Made by a program: the position numbers and the translations under genes
Source: Billgrantia bachuensis
GTDB lineage: Bacteria > Pseudomonadota > Gammaproteobacteria > Pseudomonadales > Halomonadaceae
Reading direction: 5' to 3'
Length of the DNA stretch: 64,000 nt
NCBI RefSeq assembly: GCF_011742165.1
Contig: NZ_JAAQTO010000023.1
Location: 1-64,000, forward strand
The notes under the pieces: model-generated
Seen by the model: only the letters and a program-made list of their open reading frames with translations
Told to the model about the DNA's origin: nothing
Databases searched by the model: none
Part shown: positions 52,180-60,724 of the stretch, one piece after another
Layout of the letters: every line of letters begins with the position of its first letter
How positions within the stretch are numbered: the stretch's first letter is position 1

Positions 52180-54201
52180 ATGAACCAGCCGCACGAGCCT
52201 GGCCACGTCAATCCGATCCTCGCCGCAGGCGACGAGCCGGCCAGCAACGAATCCCACAATGCCTACTTCGGTGACATCCTGGAGGCGCGCATGAACCGCC
52301 GCACGCTGCTGCGTGGCAGCCTGGCCGTAGCGGTAGCGAGCGCCATGGCCACCAGCCTGCCCTTCGGCCGCGCCCTGGCCGCCGGTGCGCCATTGGCTTC
52401 GCCTCACATCGGCTTCCAGGCGATCCCGGTCAGCACCGCCGACAGTGTGGTGGTGCCGGAAGGCTACCGGGTGCAGGCCTTCATTCCCTGGGGCACGCCG
52501 ATCAGCGGCAGCATGCCGGCCTCTTCCCTGGAAGCCAGCGGCGAGGACCAAGGCCACCAGGTGGGCAGCCACCACGACGGCATGCATTTCTTCCCGCTCG
52601 GAGACAGTTCCCGCGACGGCCTGCTGGTGCTCAACCATGAGTACGTCGAGCCGCGCTTCATGCACGCTGCCGCCCAGGGTCTGGCACTCGATTCCGAGGG
52701 CTTCCCGCAGCATGAGGACGGCACGCGCGATGCCGACCAGGTACGCAAGGAACTCAACGCCCATGGTGTCACCGTCGTACGCGTCCAAGCAGGCGAGGCC
52801 GGCCAGTGGCAGGTGATCGAGGACGAGCACAATCGGCGTATCACCGGCCTGACACCGATGCGCCTGGCGGGTCCCGTGGCCGGCACCGAGCACGTGGTGA
52901 CCAAATACAGCCCCGACGGCAGCATGACCCGCGGCACCCTCAACAACTGCTCCAACGGCGTCACGCCGTGGAATACCTACTTGGCGGCCGAGGAGAACTG
53001 GTCGGGTTATTTCGCCAACGAGGACGCCGAGATCGACCGGCGCCAGGCGCGCTTCGGCATCCAGACGCGCAGCGAGGGGCGCTATCAATGGCATCGTGCC
53101 GAAGGCGGCGCCGACGAGTTCGTACGCTTCGATGCTACCTCTCGCGGCGCCTCGCCCAGTGAGGACTACCGCAACGAGCCCCACACTTTCGGCTACATGA
53201 CGGAGATCGACCCTTACGACCCCGAAAGTACGCCGGTCAAACGCACCCACCTGGGCCGCTTCGCCCATGAGGGCGTAATCTTTGCCCCGGCCGTGGAGGG
53301 CCAGCCGGTGGTCTGCTACTCCGGCGATGACGCCCGCTTCGAGTATATCTACAAGTTCGTCTCGGCCCGGCCCTACCAGGCCGCCACTGCCGATGGCTCG
53401 CTGCTCGACGAGGGCACGCTCTATGTGGCCAAGTTCAACGACGACGGCAGCGGCGAATGGCTGGCGCTGGCACCGGGCGAGAACGGCCTCACACCCGAGA
53501 ACGGCTTCGCCGACCTGGCCGACATCCTGGTCAATACCCGCAGTGCTGCCGACCACGCCGGGGCGACGAAAATGGACCGCCCCGAGTGGGGCGCGGTGGA
53601 TCCTGCCACCGGCCAGGTCTACTTTACTCTGACCAACAACACTCGTCGCAGCGAGGAGCAGCGCGATGCTGCCAATCCACGCGCCGAGAATCACTTCGGT
53701 CATATCATCCGCTGGCAGGAGGAAGGCACACACGCCGCGGAACGCTTTCAGTGGGATATCTTCCTGCTGGCGGGTGATCGGGAAAGCGGGCGTGACATGA
53801 ACGGCGAGCCCCTCGACCAGGACGCCATCCTGGCGTCGCCCGACGGGCTGTGGATCGATCCCGATCGCCGTGTGTGGATCCAGACCGACATCAGCGAATC
53901 GGCGGTGAACGCAGGCGTCTACGCGCCGTTCGGCAACAACCAGATGCTGGTGGCCAATCCCGAGACCGGCGAGATCAAGCGCTTCCTCACCGGGCCCGTC
54001 GGCCAGGAGATCACCGGCATTGCCATGACGCCCGACCAGCGCACGCTGTTCGTCAACGTGCAGCACCCCGGAGCCAACACCTCGGCCGAGGATTTCGCCG
54101 AGGGCCGGCTGGTGAGTCACTGGCCGGAGGGCGGCAATGCCCTTCCCCGCTCGGCGACGCTGGTGATCACACGCGAGGACGGCGGCATCATCGGCGCCTG
54201 A
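52180..54201 (+). CDS. phoX: Tat-exported alkaline phosphatase PhoX (DUF839)
   Basis: This 673-residue protein of the PhoX/DUF839 family is a calcium/iron-dependent phosphatase of the periplasm or exterior. The twin-arginine signal lies unusually deep (Arg40-Arg41, MNRRTLLRGS), after a 38-residue N-region with FGDILEARM. This is normal for this family and supports the start at 52180. The core shows VPEGYRVQAFIPWGTPI, GSHHDGMHFFPL, VLNHEYV, NNCSNGVTPWNTYLAAEENW and DGLWIDPDRRVWIQTD. No convincing PhoB box was found upstream. It is a single-gene unit. Confidence 0.9.
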   Translation: MNQPHEPGHVNPILAAGDEPASNESHNAYFGDILEARMNRRTLLRGSLAVAVASAMATSLPFGRALAAGAPLASPHIGFQAIPVSTADSVVVPEGYRVQAFIPWGTPISGSMPASSLEASGEDQGHQVGSHHDGMHFFPLGDSSRDGLLVLNHEYVEPRFMHAAAQGLALDSEGFPQHEDGTRDADQVRKELNAHGVTVVRVQAGEAGQWQVIEDEHNRRITGLTPMRLAGPVAGTEHVVTKYSPDGSMTRGTLNNCSNGVTPWNTYLAAEENWSGYFANEDAEIDRRQARFGIQTRSEGRYQWHRAEGGADEFVRFDATSRGASPSEDYRNEPHTFGYMTEIDPYDPESTPVKRTHLGRFAHEGVIFAPAVEGQPVVCYSGDDARFEYIYKFVSARPYQAATADGSLLDEGTLYVAKFNDDGSGEWLALAPGENGLTPENGFADLADILVNTRSAADHAGATKMDRPEWGAVDPATGQVYFTLTNNTRRSEEQRDAANPRAENHFGHIIRWQEEGTHAAERFQWDIFLLAGDRESGRDMNGEPLDQDAILASPDGLWIDPDRRVWIQTDISESAVNAGVYAPFGNNQMLVANPETGEIKRFLTGPVGQEITGIAMTPDQRTLFVNVQHPGANTSAEDFAEGRLVSHWPEGGNALPRSATLVITREDGGIIGA

Positions 54202-54234
54202 GCGCAAACACCTGCGCAAGCGAATCGCAGCGCA

Positions 54235-54268
54235 GAAAAAAGCGGGCCCCGCCATTGCGGGGCCCGCT
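54235..54268 (-). terminator. Terminator of the purEK operon (and possibly phoX)
   Basis: A perfect 12-bp stem (AGCGGGCCCCGC / GCGGGGCCCGCT) with a CATT loop. On the complementary strand it is followed by six T, making it a strong terminator for purK; towards phoX the T-run is weak. Confidence 0.88.
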
Positions 54269-54291
54269 GCGTTGTCTTGCAGTCGGCCGGC

Positions 54292-55425
54292 TCAGTTGCC
54301 CGGGCGGAATGCATCCTCGAAGCTGAAGCGCGGCTCCGGCGCCTCGGGCAACAGCCAGGCGCAGGCATGCACCTTCTCGAGCAGCTCGCCGTGGGTCGGC
54401 GCCAGCAGATTGACATGGGCGAGCTTGCGCCCGGGCCGTTCGCTCTTGTCGTAGCGGTGCAGGTGGGCGTCACCCATGGCGAGTATCGCCGCCGGGTCGC
54501 CCTCCTGGCCGATCACGTTGACCATGCAGGTCGGCATGCGCGCCGAGGTATCGCCCAGCGGCAGGCCCTGGATGGCGCGCAGGTGGTTCTCGAACTGACT
54601 GGTGACGGCGCCGTCCATGGTCCAGTGGCCGGAGTTATGTACCCGAGGCGCCATCTCGTTGGCCAGCAGCCTGCCGTCACGGGTCTGGAACAGCTCGAGA
54701 GTCAGCACGCCAACGTAGTCGAGCTCGTCGAGCAGCGCACGAATGTAGCCATCGGCGGTCTGCTGCACAGCGTCGTCGAGGTCCGGCATCGGCGCCAGCG
54801 AGTAGCGCAGGATGCCGTCGACGTGCAGGTTCTCGGCCATGGGGTAGAAGACTACTTCGCCCTCACGCCCACGCACGGCGATGATCGACACCTCGCGCAC
54901 GAAGTCGACGAAGGCTTCGACGATCAGCCGGGGGTGGTTGATGCTGCGCCAGGCCTCGGCCGCCTCGCTGGGGTCGCGCAGCACCGCCTGTCCCTTGCCG
55001 TCGTAACCCTCGGTGACCGACTTGGCCACCACCGGGCAACCGAGCTCTCGGGCCGCGGCCTCTAGCTCGTCGGCATGCTCCACCAGGCGGTAGGCCGGAG
55101 TGGGGATGCCCAGTCGATCGAACAGTGCCTTCTCCTCGGCGCGGTTCTGGCAGACACGAATCGCCTCGCTCGAGGGATAGACCGGCTTGACCTCCTCGAT
55201 GGCCTGCACCAGCGCCACGGGCAGATGCTCGAACTCGTAGGTGACCAGATCGACCTTGGCCAGGAACGCCTCGAGGTGCTTCTGATCGGTGTCGATCATC
55301 ACCTCGCCGATTCCCGCACTGGGGTGGCCGGTGGTATCGAGGAAGGTAAAGCGGTTGGCCAACGGATAGCCGGCCAGGGCCAGCATGCGTCCGAGCTGGC
55401 CGGCACCGAGCACGCCGATGTTCAT
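54292..55425 (-). CDS. purK: 5-(Carboxyamino)imidazole ribonucleotide synthase PurK
   Basis: This 377-residue ATP-grasp enzyme of purine synthesis converts AIR, bicarbonate and ATP to N5-CAIR. It begins NIGVLGAGQLGRMLALAG, has TYEFEHLP, the glycine loop VTEGYDGKGQ, and the metal-site NEMAPRVHNSGHWTMDG. The start at 55425 follows AGAGGAGAA; in-frame readings beyond it run through purE. It is second in the purEK operon, with a 37-bp gap. Confidence 0.95.
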   Translation of the reverse strand: MNIGVLGAGQLGRMLALAGYPLANRFTFLDTTGHPSAGIGEVMIDTDQKHLEAFLAKVDLVTYEFEHLPVALVQAIEEVKPVYPSSEAIRVCQNRAEEKALFDRLGIPTPAYRLVEHADELEAAARELGCPVVAKSVTEGYDGKGQAVLRDPSEAAEAWRSINHPRLIVEAFVDFVREVSIIAVRGREGEVVFYPMAENLHVDGILRYSLAPMPDLDDAVQQTADGYIRALLDELDYVGVLTLELFQTRDGRLLANEMAPRVHNSGHWTMDGAVTSQFENHLRAIQGLPLGDTSARMPTCMVNVIGQEGDPAAILAMGDAHLHRYDKSERPGRKLAHVNLLAPTHGELLEKVHACAWLLPEAPEPRFSFEDAFRPGN

Positions 55426-55462
55426 GTCGTTTTCTCCTCTCGCTGGCTCATTCGGCTCTCGC

Positions 55463-55975
55463 TCATTCGGTCGGGGGGCGTGGGTCGGGGTTGTCGAGCA
55501 CCGTCTGGGTCTGCTCGGCACGAAAAGCCTCGACGGCGGCGCGCACCTTCTCGTCCTGCAGACCGACGATCTGCGCCGCCAGCAGGCCGGCATTGGTCGC
55601 TCCGGCCTTGCCGATGGCCAGCGTGCCCACGGCGATGCCGCCCGGCATCTGCACGATGGAGAGCAGCGAGTCGAGCCCCTTGAGCGCCTTGGACTCCACC
55701 GGCACGCCGAGTACCGGCAGCGCCGTTTGCGACGCCACCATACCAGGTAGGTGGGCGGCACCGCCGGCACCGGCGACGATCACCTGCAGGCCGCGCCCGG
55801 CGGCGGACTTGGCGTAATCGAACAGCAGATCCGGCGTGCGATGAGCCGAGACTACGCGCGTCTCGTGGGCCACCCCCAGGCGTTCGAGCATTGCCACGGC
55901 ATGCTCCATGACCGGCCAGTCGGACTTCGATCCCATGATCACGCCGACGCGCGGCTGCTGGTTGGAGGACTGCAT
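55463..55975 (-). CDS. purE: N5-CAIR mutase PurE
   Basis: This 170-residue class I PurE converts N5-CAIR to [36 protein letters not shown] and [13 protein letters not shown] match the family. The start at 55975 follows CGGGAG; an in-frame reading to 56026 has no ribosome site. It is the first gene of the purEK operon and lies about 60 nt downstream of a predicted promoter. Confidence 0.95.
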   Translation of the reverse strand: MQSSNQQPRVGVIMGSKSDWPVMEHAVAMLERLGVAHETRVVSAHRTPDLLFDYAKSAAGRGLQVIVAGAGGAAHLPGMVASQTALPVLGVPVESKALKGLDSLLSIVQMPGGIAVGTLAIGKAGATNAGLLAAQIVGLQDEKVRAAVEAFRAEQTQTVLDNPDPRPPTE

Positions 55976-56040
55976 GTAGGCTCCCGTAGTAACGCTGGAA
56001 AGGCGGCGCAAAGACACGACGCGCAAATTGAAGGGCAGGT

Positions 56041-56069
56041 ATTCTAACGGCGCCCGCAGGCGCCGTCAT
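56041..56069 (-). promoter_or_regulatory. Candidate purEK promoter with a palindrome in its spacer
   Basis: On the complementary strand, ATGACG (-35) and TAGAAT (-10) are 17 nt apart. The spacer and flanks contain a perfect 8-4-8 inverted repeat (ACGGCGCC / GGCGCCGT, 56047-56066). This may be an operator or the terminator hairpin of the upstream TRAP gene, whose stop is 56 bp away. Confidence 0.5.
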
Positions 56070-56121
56070 CTTGACCAGTTGGGCAGACATCGCCACTCAG
56101 GCAGCCCTCTCGTACCGATGG

Positions 56122-58140
56122 CTACATTGGCTGGGTCACCTCACTGCCGTAGCGGCGATAACGCATCCAGTTGATCGCCAGGACCACGAGAATGCACACG
56201 AAGCCAGCCACCTCGGTGTAGAGGCTCGGGTAGAAGCTTCCCACCGTGCCCGCGACCAACACCAGGCGCAGAACGGCGTTCATCCGCGTGAACAGGTAGC
56301 CTTCGAGGCTGGCGGCGAAGGCCAGCAAGGCGGCAAATGCGATAAGTACATTCCAGAGCACCAGCAGGATGGGACCGCCAAGAATGATCTGCGGGTTGTA
56401 GACCATGAACAGCGGAATCAGATAGAGGCCCTTGGCGAACTTCCACGCCTGGAAACTCGTCTCCATCGGCTTGCTGCCGGCGATCGCCGCCCCCGCGAAG
56501 CCCGCCAGGGCGATCGGTGGCGTGACGTTGGAATCCTGCGAGTACCAGAACACTACCAGGTGAGCGATCAACAGCGGCACGCCGAACTCGTTGGACAGCG
56601 CCGGGCCCACCAGCACGATCAGGACAATGTAGCTGGCGGTGACCGGCAGCCCCATGCCCAGTATCAGGCTAGCCAGCAATATCATCACCAGGGCCAGCAG
56701 CAGATTGCCACCCGAGAAGGCCATCATCATGGAAGAGAATTTCAGGCCCAGGCCGGTCAGTCCCACCACGCCGACGATGATACCGGCCACGGCGCAGGCC
56801 ATGGAGACGGCCACGGCGTTGCGCGCGCCGAGTTCGAGACCTTCGACCAGCTTCACCAGGCCGGCCCGGATCACGCGCTGAATGCTGGCGGCAGTCACCT
56901 TCTCGCCTTGGCGCGGCGCGAGGAACAGGAACCAGAACGCATAGCGCAGCACCGCCACGGCGACCATGGTGACCACGGCATAGAAGCCCACGCGCATTGG
57001 GGACATGTGCATCACCAACAGCCACACCAGCACCGCCAGCGGCAGCAGGAAATGCCAGCCCTCGCGCATCACGTCGCGCATCTGCGGCAGCTCGCTTCTG
57101 GCCATGCCCTGCATACCTTGCTTGAGCGCGATGATGTGCACGAACAGGTAGACGGTGGCGAAGTACATGACAGCCGGCAGAATGCTGACCTTGACGATAT
57201 CGAGATAGGGCGTATTGGTATATTCCGCGATCAGGAAGGCACCTGCCCCCATCAGCGGCGGTGTGATCTGTCCGCCGGTGGAAGCCGCGGCCTCGATGCC
57301 GCCGGCCTGCTTCGGCTTGTAGCCCAGCCGTTTCATCAGCGGAATGGTGAAGGCCCCGGTGGTCACCACGTTGGCAATGGCGCTGCCCGAGATCGACCCC
57401 ATGCCCGCCGAGGCGAGTACTGCCGCCTTGGCCGGGCCGCCGCGCTGGCGGCCGGTGGCGGCATAGGCCAGGTCGATGAAGAACTTACCGGCGCCGGTGC
57501 TCTCGAGGAAGGCGCCGAACAGCACGAAGATGAAAATGTAGGTGGCCGCCACGCCCAGCGGCAGGCCGAAGATGCCCTCCTGCCCCAGGTAGAGCTGACC
57601 GGCCACGCGGTCCAGACCATAGCCGCGGTGGCCCATGATACCGGGCATCCAGTCGGCCAGCCAAGGCAGCTCGCCACGCGGCCCGGCAAAGGCGTAAGCG
57701 ATGGCCAGCGCACCGATTATGGTCATGCCCAGGCCCACCGCACGCCGACTCGCCTCCAGCACCGTCAAAGTGGCAATGATGGCGACACGGATGTCGGTTT
57801 CGCTCCAGAAGCCGGCGCGATTGACGATTTCGTCCAGATAGAGAACCAGGTAACCGCCGGTGATCAGAGCGCCACACAGGAAGGCGATATCGATCAGCCA
57901 GCCGAACAGGCCGCGTTTGCGATGGGGGCCGAATACGGGAAACATGAGGAAGGCCAGCATCATGATCAGCATCAGGTGGATGCCACGCTGGTAAAACAGG
58001 CCCAGCGGCTGGATGCCCGCCGAATAGAGCTGGAACAGGGACAGCCCCACCGCCACGATGGTAATCAGCCCAAACACGAAACGCGGCTGAATGGCATTGC
58101 CCCCGGGCATCATCACGGATGGGCTGTTGGATTCGTTCAT
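56122..58140 (-). CDS. TAXI-type TRAP transporter fused permease (4TM/12TM)
   Basis: This 672-residue fusion of small and large TRAP permeases has about 16-18 helices. ASAGMGSISGSAIANVVTTGAFTIPLMK and EAAASTGGQITPPLMGAGAF are signatures of the fused permease family, and VTASYIVLIVLVGPAL lies in the second half. It works with the TAXI binding protein encoded upstream on the same strand. Substrates of TAXI transporters are mostly unknown; glutamate and other dicarboxylates have been proposed. It starts 11 bp after the DUF1850 gene. Confidence 0.9.
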   Translation of the reverse strand: MNESNSPSVMMPGGNAIQPRFVFGLITIVAVGLSLFQLYSAGIQPLGLFYQRGIHLMLIMMLAFLMFPVFGPHRKRGLFGWLIDIAFLCGALITGGYLVLYLDEIVNRAGFWSETDIRVAIIATLTVLEASRRAVGLGMTIIGALAIAYAFAGPRGELPWLADWMPGIMGHRGYGLDRVAGQLYLGQEGIFGLPLGVAATYIFIFVLFGAFLESTGAGKFFIDLAYAATGRQRGGPAKAAVLASAGMGSISGSAIANVVTTGAFTIPLMKRLGYKPKQAGGIEAAASTGGQITPPLMGAGAFLIAEYTNTPYLDIVKVSILPAVMYFATVYLFVHIIALKQGMQGMARSELPQMRDVMREGWHFLLPLAVLVWLLVMHMSPMRVGFYAVVTMVAVAVLRYAFWFLFLAPRQGEKVTAASIQRVIRAGLVKLVEGLELGARNAVAVSMACAVAGIIVGVVGLTGLGLKFSSMMMAFSGGNLLLALVMILLASLILGMGLPVTASYIVLIVLVGPALSNEFGVPLLIAHLVVFWYSQDSNVTPPIALAGFAGAAIAGSKPMETSFQAWKFAKGLYLIPLFMVYNPQIILGGPILLVLWNVLIAFAALLAFAASLEGYLFTRMNAVLRLVLVAGTVGSFYPSLYTEVAGFVCILVVLAINWMRYRRYGSEVTQPM

Positions 58141-58151
58141 CGAACTCCTCG

Positions 58152-58718
58152 TCAGACGTCGTCAGGCTTGCCTGGTTCTTCAGGCTCTTTTAGCTGCAGG
58201 ATGACACGCTCACCGGCGGCCAGCTCGCTAAGGCTGACGCGATGCTCGTCTCCCTCGGTTTGCCAGAGCAGGCGATGGTCGACGGCCGGCGAACCGACCC
58301 GCAACGTATAACGGTTACCGGGCACGGGCTCGTCGATGTTCTCGATCCAGTACCCCCCCCGCCCGTCGGAAACCTGCTCGCCACGCCCCAGGGTATGCCC
58401 CAGGCCAGCGGCAAAATCGGGCTGGTGGCTGCGCTCCAGCACCATCCGGCCCTGGTGATAGCGGTAGCAGTCGAGCACCGGAAACTGCTTGACCGAGTGG
58501 TTCCAGCCCAGGCACCAGCGCATGCCGGGCTCGAGGGGCACCTCGACCAGTGTTTCGCCCGAGGCATCGAGCACGGCCAGCTGCGCTCCCTCGGCGTCGT
58601 CCGCCAGGGCGCCCAGGCTGAGCCATCCGGCGAGGCTTCCTGCCAACCAGCAGTGCAGCCAGACCTTATGCGGCCAGCAACACGACGACAGGGCGGGCGT
58701 CCTCGCCCACCCTGCCAT
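58152..58718 (-). CDS. DUF1850 protein of the TAXI-TRAP operon
   Basis: This 188-residue protein has an N-terminal hydrophobic export or anchor segment (about residues 20-38) and a soluble DUF1850-type domain (GMRWCLGWNHSVKQFPVLDCYRY with two Cys, then LGRGEQVSDGRGGYWIENID). DUF1850 genes are commonly found between the TAXI binding protein and fused permease, as here, implying a helper role. The ATG at 58718 has AAGGAGG immediately upstream; the ATG at 58757 would add 13 Arg-rich residues and is possible. Spacing to both neighbours is short, so the three genes form one operon. Confidence 0.78.
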   Translation of the reverse strand: MAGWARTPALSSCCWPHKVWLHCWLAGSLAGWLSLGALADDAEGAQLAVLDASGETLVEVPLEPGMRWCLGWNHSVKQFPVLDCYRYHQGRMVLERSHQPDFAAGLGHTLGRGEQVSDGRGGYWIENIDEPVPGNRYTLRVGSPAVDHRLLWQTEGDEHRVSLSELAAGERVILQLKEPEEPGKPDDV

Positions 58719-58785
58719 GCGCCTCCTTGCCCGGCTCGTCAGCGATGCGACTCTCATGCATCGCACCCCTGGCCGCGGCTGCGTG

Positions 58786-59745
58786 TCACGGACGCAGCTT
58801 GTCGGGAATCTCGGCATCGACCTCTTCGTAGTAGCGGATCGCCCCCGGATGCAGCGGTACCGGCGTGGAGCCCATGGTGAACTCGATGGTAGTGTCGTTG
58901 GCCGCCGGGTGCACCGCAATCAGGTCGTCGATGCGCTCGAAGAGCAGCTTGGTCAGGTTGTAGGCCAGCTCCTCGTCCATGTCGGCGTTCACCACCAGTA
59001 CGTTGGGGATGCTGATGGTCTGCACCGGCTCGTCCATGCCATCGTACATGCCGGCCTTGAGCTCGTAGGCGGCGAAGACGGGTTCCTGCTCCTGGGCATT
59101 GGCAATCTCCTCGTCGGAGAGGCCGATCAGGCGGATATCGCGAGTGGCCGCCAGGTTGAGGATCGAACTGGTGGGCGGGCCCACGCTCCAGAAGCCGGCG
59201 TCGATGTCGCCGTCACGGATGGCGTCGGCTGTCTCGTTGAAGTTCAGGCGCTGCGGGGTGATGTCGTCGTAGGTGATGCCGTTGGCTTCCAGCAGTGCGC
59301 GCGCATTGAGCTCGGTGCCGCTACCCGGAGCGCCGACGGAGACGCGCTTGCCCTTCAGGTCCTCCAGGGACTCGATATCAGAATCCGCCAGCACTACCAG
59401 TTGCACGGCGTTGGGGTAGACCGACGCCAGCGCGCGGGTGTTCTCGATCTGGCGGCCTTCGAAATCGCCACTGCCCTCGTAGGCCTGTTGAGCGGTATCT
59501 GCCAGCACCAGGGCCAGGTCGGCGTCCCCGCGCATGATCAGTCCCATGTTCTCGACCGAAGCGCCGGTCACCTCGGCGGTCGCCTCGTAGCCTTCGAGGT
59601 GGTCGTTGATGATCTCGGCGAAGCCGCCGCCGATCGGATAGTAGACACCGCCGGTACCGCCGGTCGCGATGGAGAGCTGTTGGGCGCTCGCCAGCGGGGC
59701 CACGGCTAGCAGCGAAGCGGCTGCAGCGTATTTGAGAGCTCGCAT
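58786..59745 (-). CDS. TAXI-family TRAP solute-binding protein
   Basis: This 319-residue periplasmic protein has a signal peptide (residues 1-21, ending LASA) and the TAXI motif LSIATGGTGGVYYPIGGGFAEIIN. VSVGAPGSGTELNARALLEANGI and DAGFWSVGPPTSSI follow, and the tail HPGAIRYYEE is typical of the family. The start at 59745 follows CGGAGGAAA. It is first in an operon with the DUF1850 and fused-permease genes. The ligand is unknown. Confidence 0.9.
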   Translation of the reverse strand: MRALKYAAAASLLAVAPLASAQQLSIATGGTGGVYYPIGGGFAEIINDHLEGYEATAEVTGASVENMGLIMRGDADLALVLADTAQQAYEGSGDFEGRQIENTRALASVYPNAVQLVVLADSDIESLEDLKGKRVSVGAPGSGTELNARALLEANGITYDDITPQRLNFNETADAIRDGDIDAGFWSVGPPTSSILNLAATRDIRLIGLSDEEIANAQEQEPVFAAYELKAGMYDGMDEPVQTISIPNVLVVNADMDEELAYNLTKLLFERIDDLIAVHPAANDTTIEFTMGSTPVPLHPGAIRYYEEVDAEIPDKLRP

Positions 59746-60023
59746 GGATTTCCTCCGTCCTGAACCAGATCGTTTATGGTTGTTCCTGGGAGCGCGCCGG
59801 ACAAAGCCGGCCGCTTACCTGAAAAAACTAGCATGCCCCGACGCCAAGGGGCTAATTGACAGTTTCTACGTTCTTGTAAATTTTCGGCAATCCCACCAAG
59901 GTCGGCTCAGCCGGGCCTGCCGAGCGGGCATTCGCGGCACCTCGAAAAAGTCGCGAAACGATACTGGCAAAAATGGCGAAATGCCCCCATGATGTGTTTG
60001 TCGCAATCGCCCACTGGAGCATC

Positions 60024-60305
60024 ATGAGTACGGCACGACATACCATCAGCGCGGAATACCTCGACCCCCCGCGAAGATGCCCTGACCTAGATGTCAGGGA
60101 CCTGGAAAAGCGCACACGGCTGATGCGCATCGTTACAAGGCTGATCGCCGTATCCGACCTCGGATGCCGCGAGATCGCACGCAGAGCCGGGCTTCCGGCG
60201 CAAAAGATCAGCGATCTGCTTGCCGGCCGCCTCGAACACCTCTCTCTCGATGAGCTACGGCTCGTCTACCACAGCATCGACCCCGACGGCGCGCTCAACT
60301 ACTAG
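60024..60305 (+). CDS. Orphan XRE-type helix-turn-helix protein
   Basis: This 93-residue protein has a C-terminal helix-turn-helix (about residues 45-80: GCREIARRAGLPAQKISDLLAGRLEHLS), resembling antitoxin-type XRE domains of the HigA or MqsA kind. No toxin gene adjoins it: the neighbours are a TAXI operon and a small acidic protein gene. The start is taken at ATG 60024 behind TGGAG; an in-frame ATG at 59973 would add 17 residues. The gene ends in a strong terminator. The 278-bp upstream region holds TTGACA at 59856-59861 with a poorly spaced -10 (TAAATT, 15 nt). Function is unknown beyond DNA binding. Confidence 0.7.
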   Translation: MSTARHTISAEYLDPPRRCPDLDVRDLEKRTRLMRIVTRLIAVSDLGCREIARRAGLPAQKISDLLAGRLEHLSLDELRLVYHSIDPDGALNY

Positions 60306-60344
60306 CCGACGCTGGCGATGACATGCCGATACGGCCGAATACGA

Positions 60345-60375
60345 AACGCCTCGCCACTGTGCGAGGCGTTTTTTT
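60345..60375 (+). terminator. Rho-independent terminator after the XRE gene
   Basis: A perfect 10-bp stem (AACGCCTCGC / GCGAGGCGTT) with a 6-nt loop is followed by an unbroken T-run. It lies 40 bp after the stop codon. Confidence 0.9.
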
Positions 60376-60431
60376 ACTGCGGCATCGGCACGCCCCTGCC
60401 GATCGGCCAGCAGGGGCCAGTGCCGGAGTCG

Positions 60432-60620
60432 TCACTCCTCGCGCTGTTCATACTCTTCCGCCGCCTTGAGAGCCTCGACTTCTGTTTCGTGCTCCGAAAC
60501 GACAATCTCGTTGTCGGGGTCCGTCTCGTCGATCACGTGCCAGCCGGTGACCGGCAGGTTAATGTCCTCGGCATCTCGGATCGGCTCGACGCGGGCTTGC
60601 TTGGGTCCGCTCTTGGGCAT
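60432..60620 (-). CDS. Small acidic protein of unknown function
   Basis: This 62-residue soluble protein starts at ATG 60620 with AAGGAGG 5 nt upstream. The composition is acidic (about 17 Asp/Glu), with a central GWHVIDETDPDNEIVVSEHETEVEALKAAEEYEQ that suggests a small beta-hairpin plus C-terminal helix. No Cys, signal or membrane segment is present. I do not recognise a family. The strong ribosome site and clean ending support a real gene. It lies between the XRE gene terminator and ilvD. Confidence 0.7.
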   Translation of the reverse strand: MPKSGPKQARVEPIRDAEDINLPVTGWHVIDETDPDNEIVVSEHETEVEALKAAEEYEQREE

Positions 60621-60724
60621 GCTGCCTCCTTGCTGTTGCCTTCAGCTATCGGGATGACGCGTTTACGCCGTGCATCCTCAACCTAGCCAAGACCCCCGGC
60701 AATGCCAAACGCAACAGGAGCCCA

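Noticed and set aside
56071..58311. Open frame of 746 codons on the strand opposite the TAXI-TRAP permease
   Set aside because: It is antisense to a convincing membrane transporter, is Gln/His/Arg-rich with no domain, and arises from the high GC bias at third positions.
60024..60620. Toxin-antitoxin pair made of the XRE gene and the small acidic protein
   Set aside because: The two genes are convergent, separated by a strong terminator, and the acidic protein has no toxin-like features.
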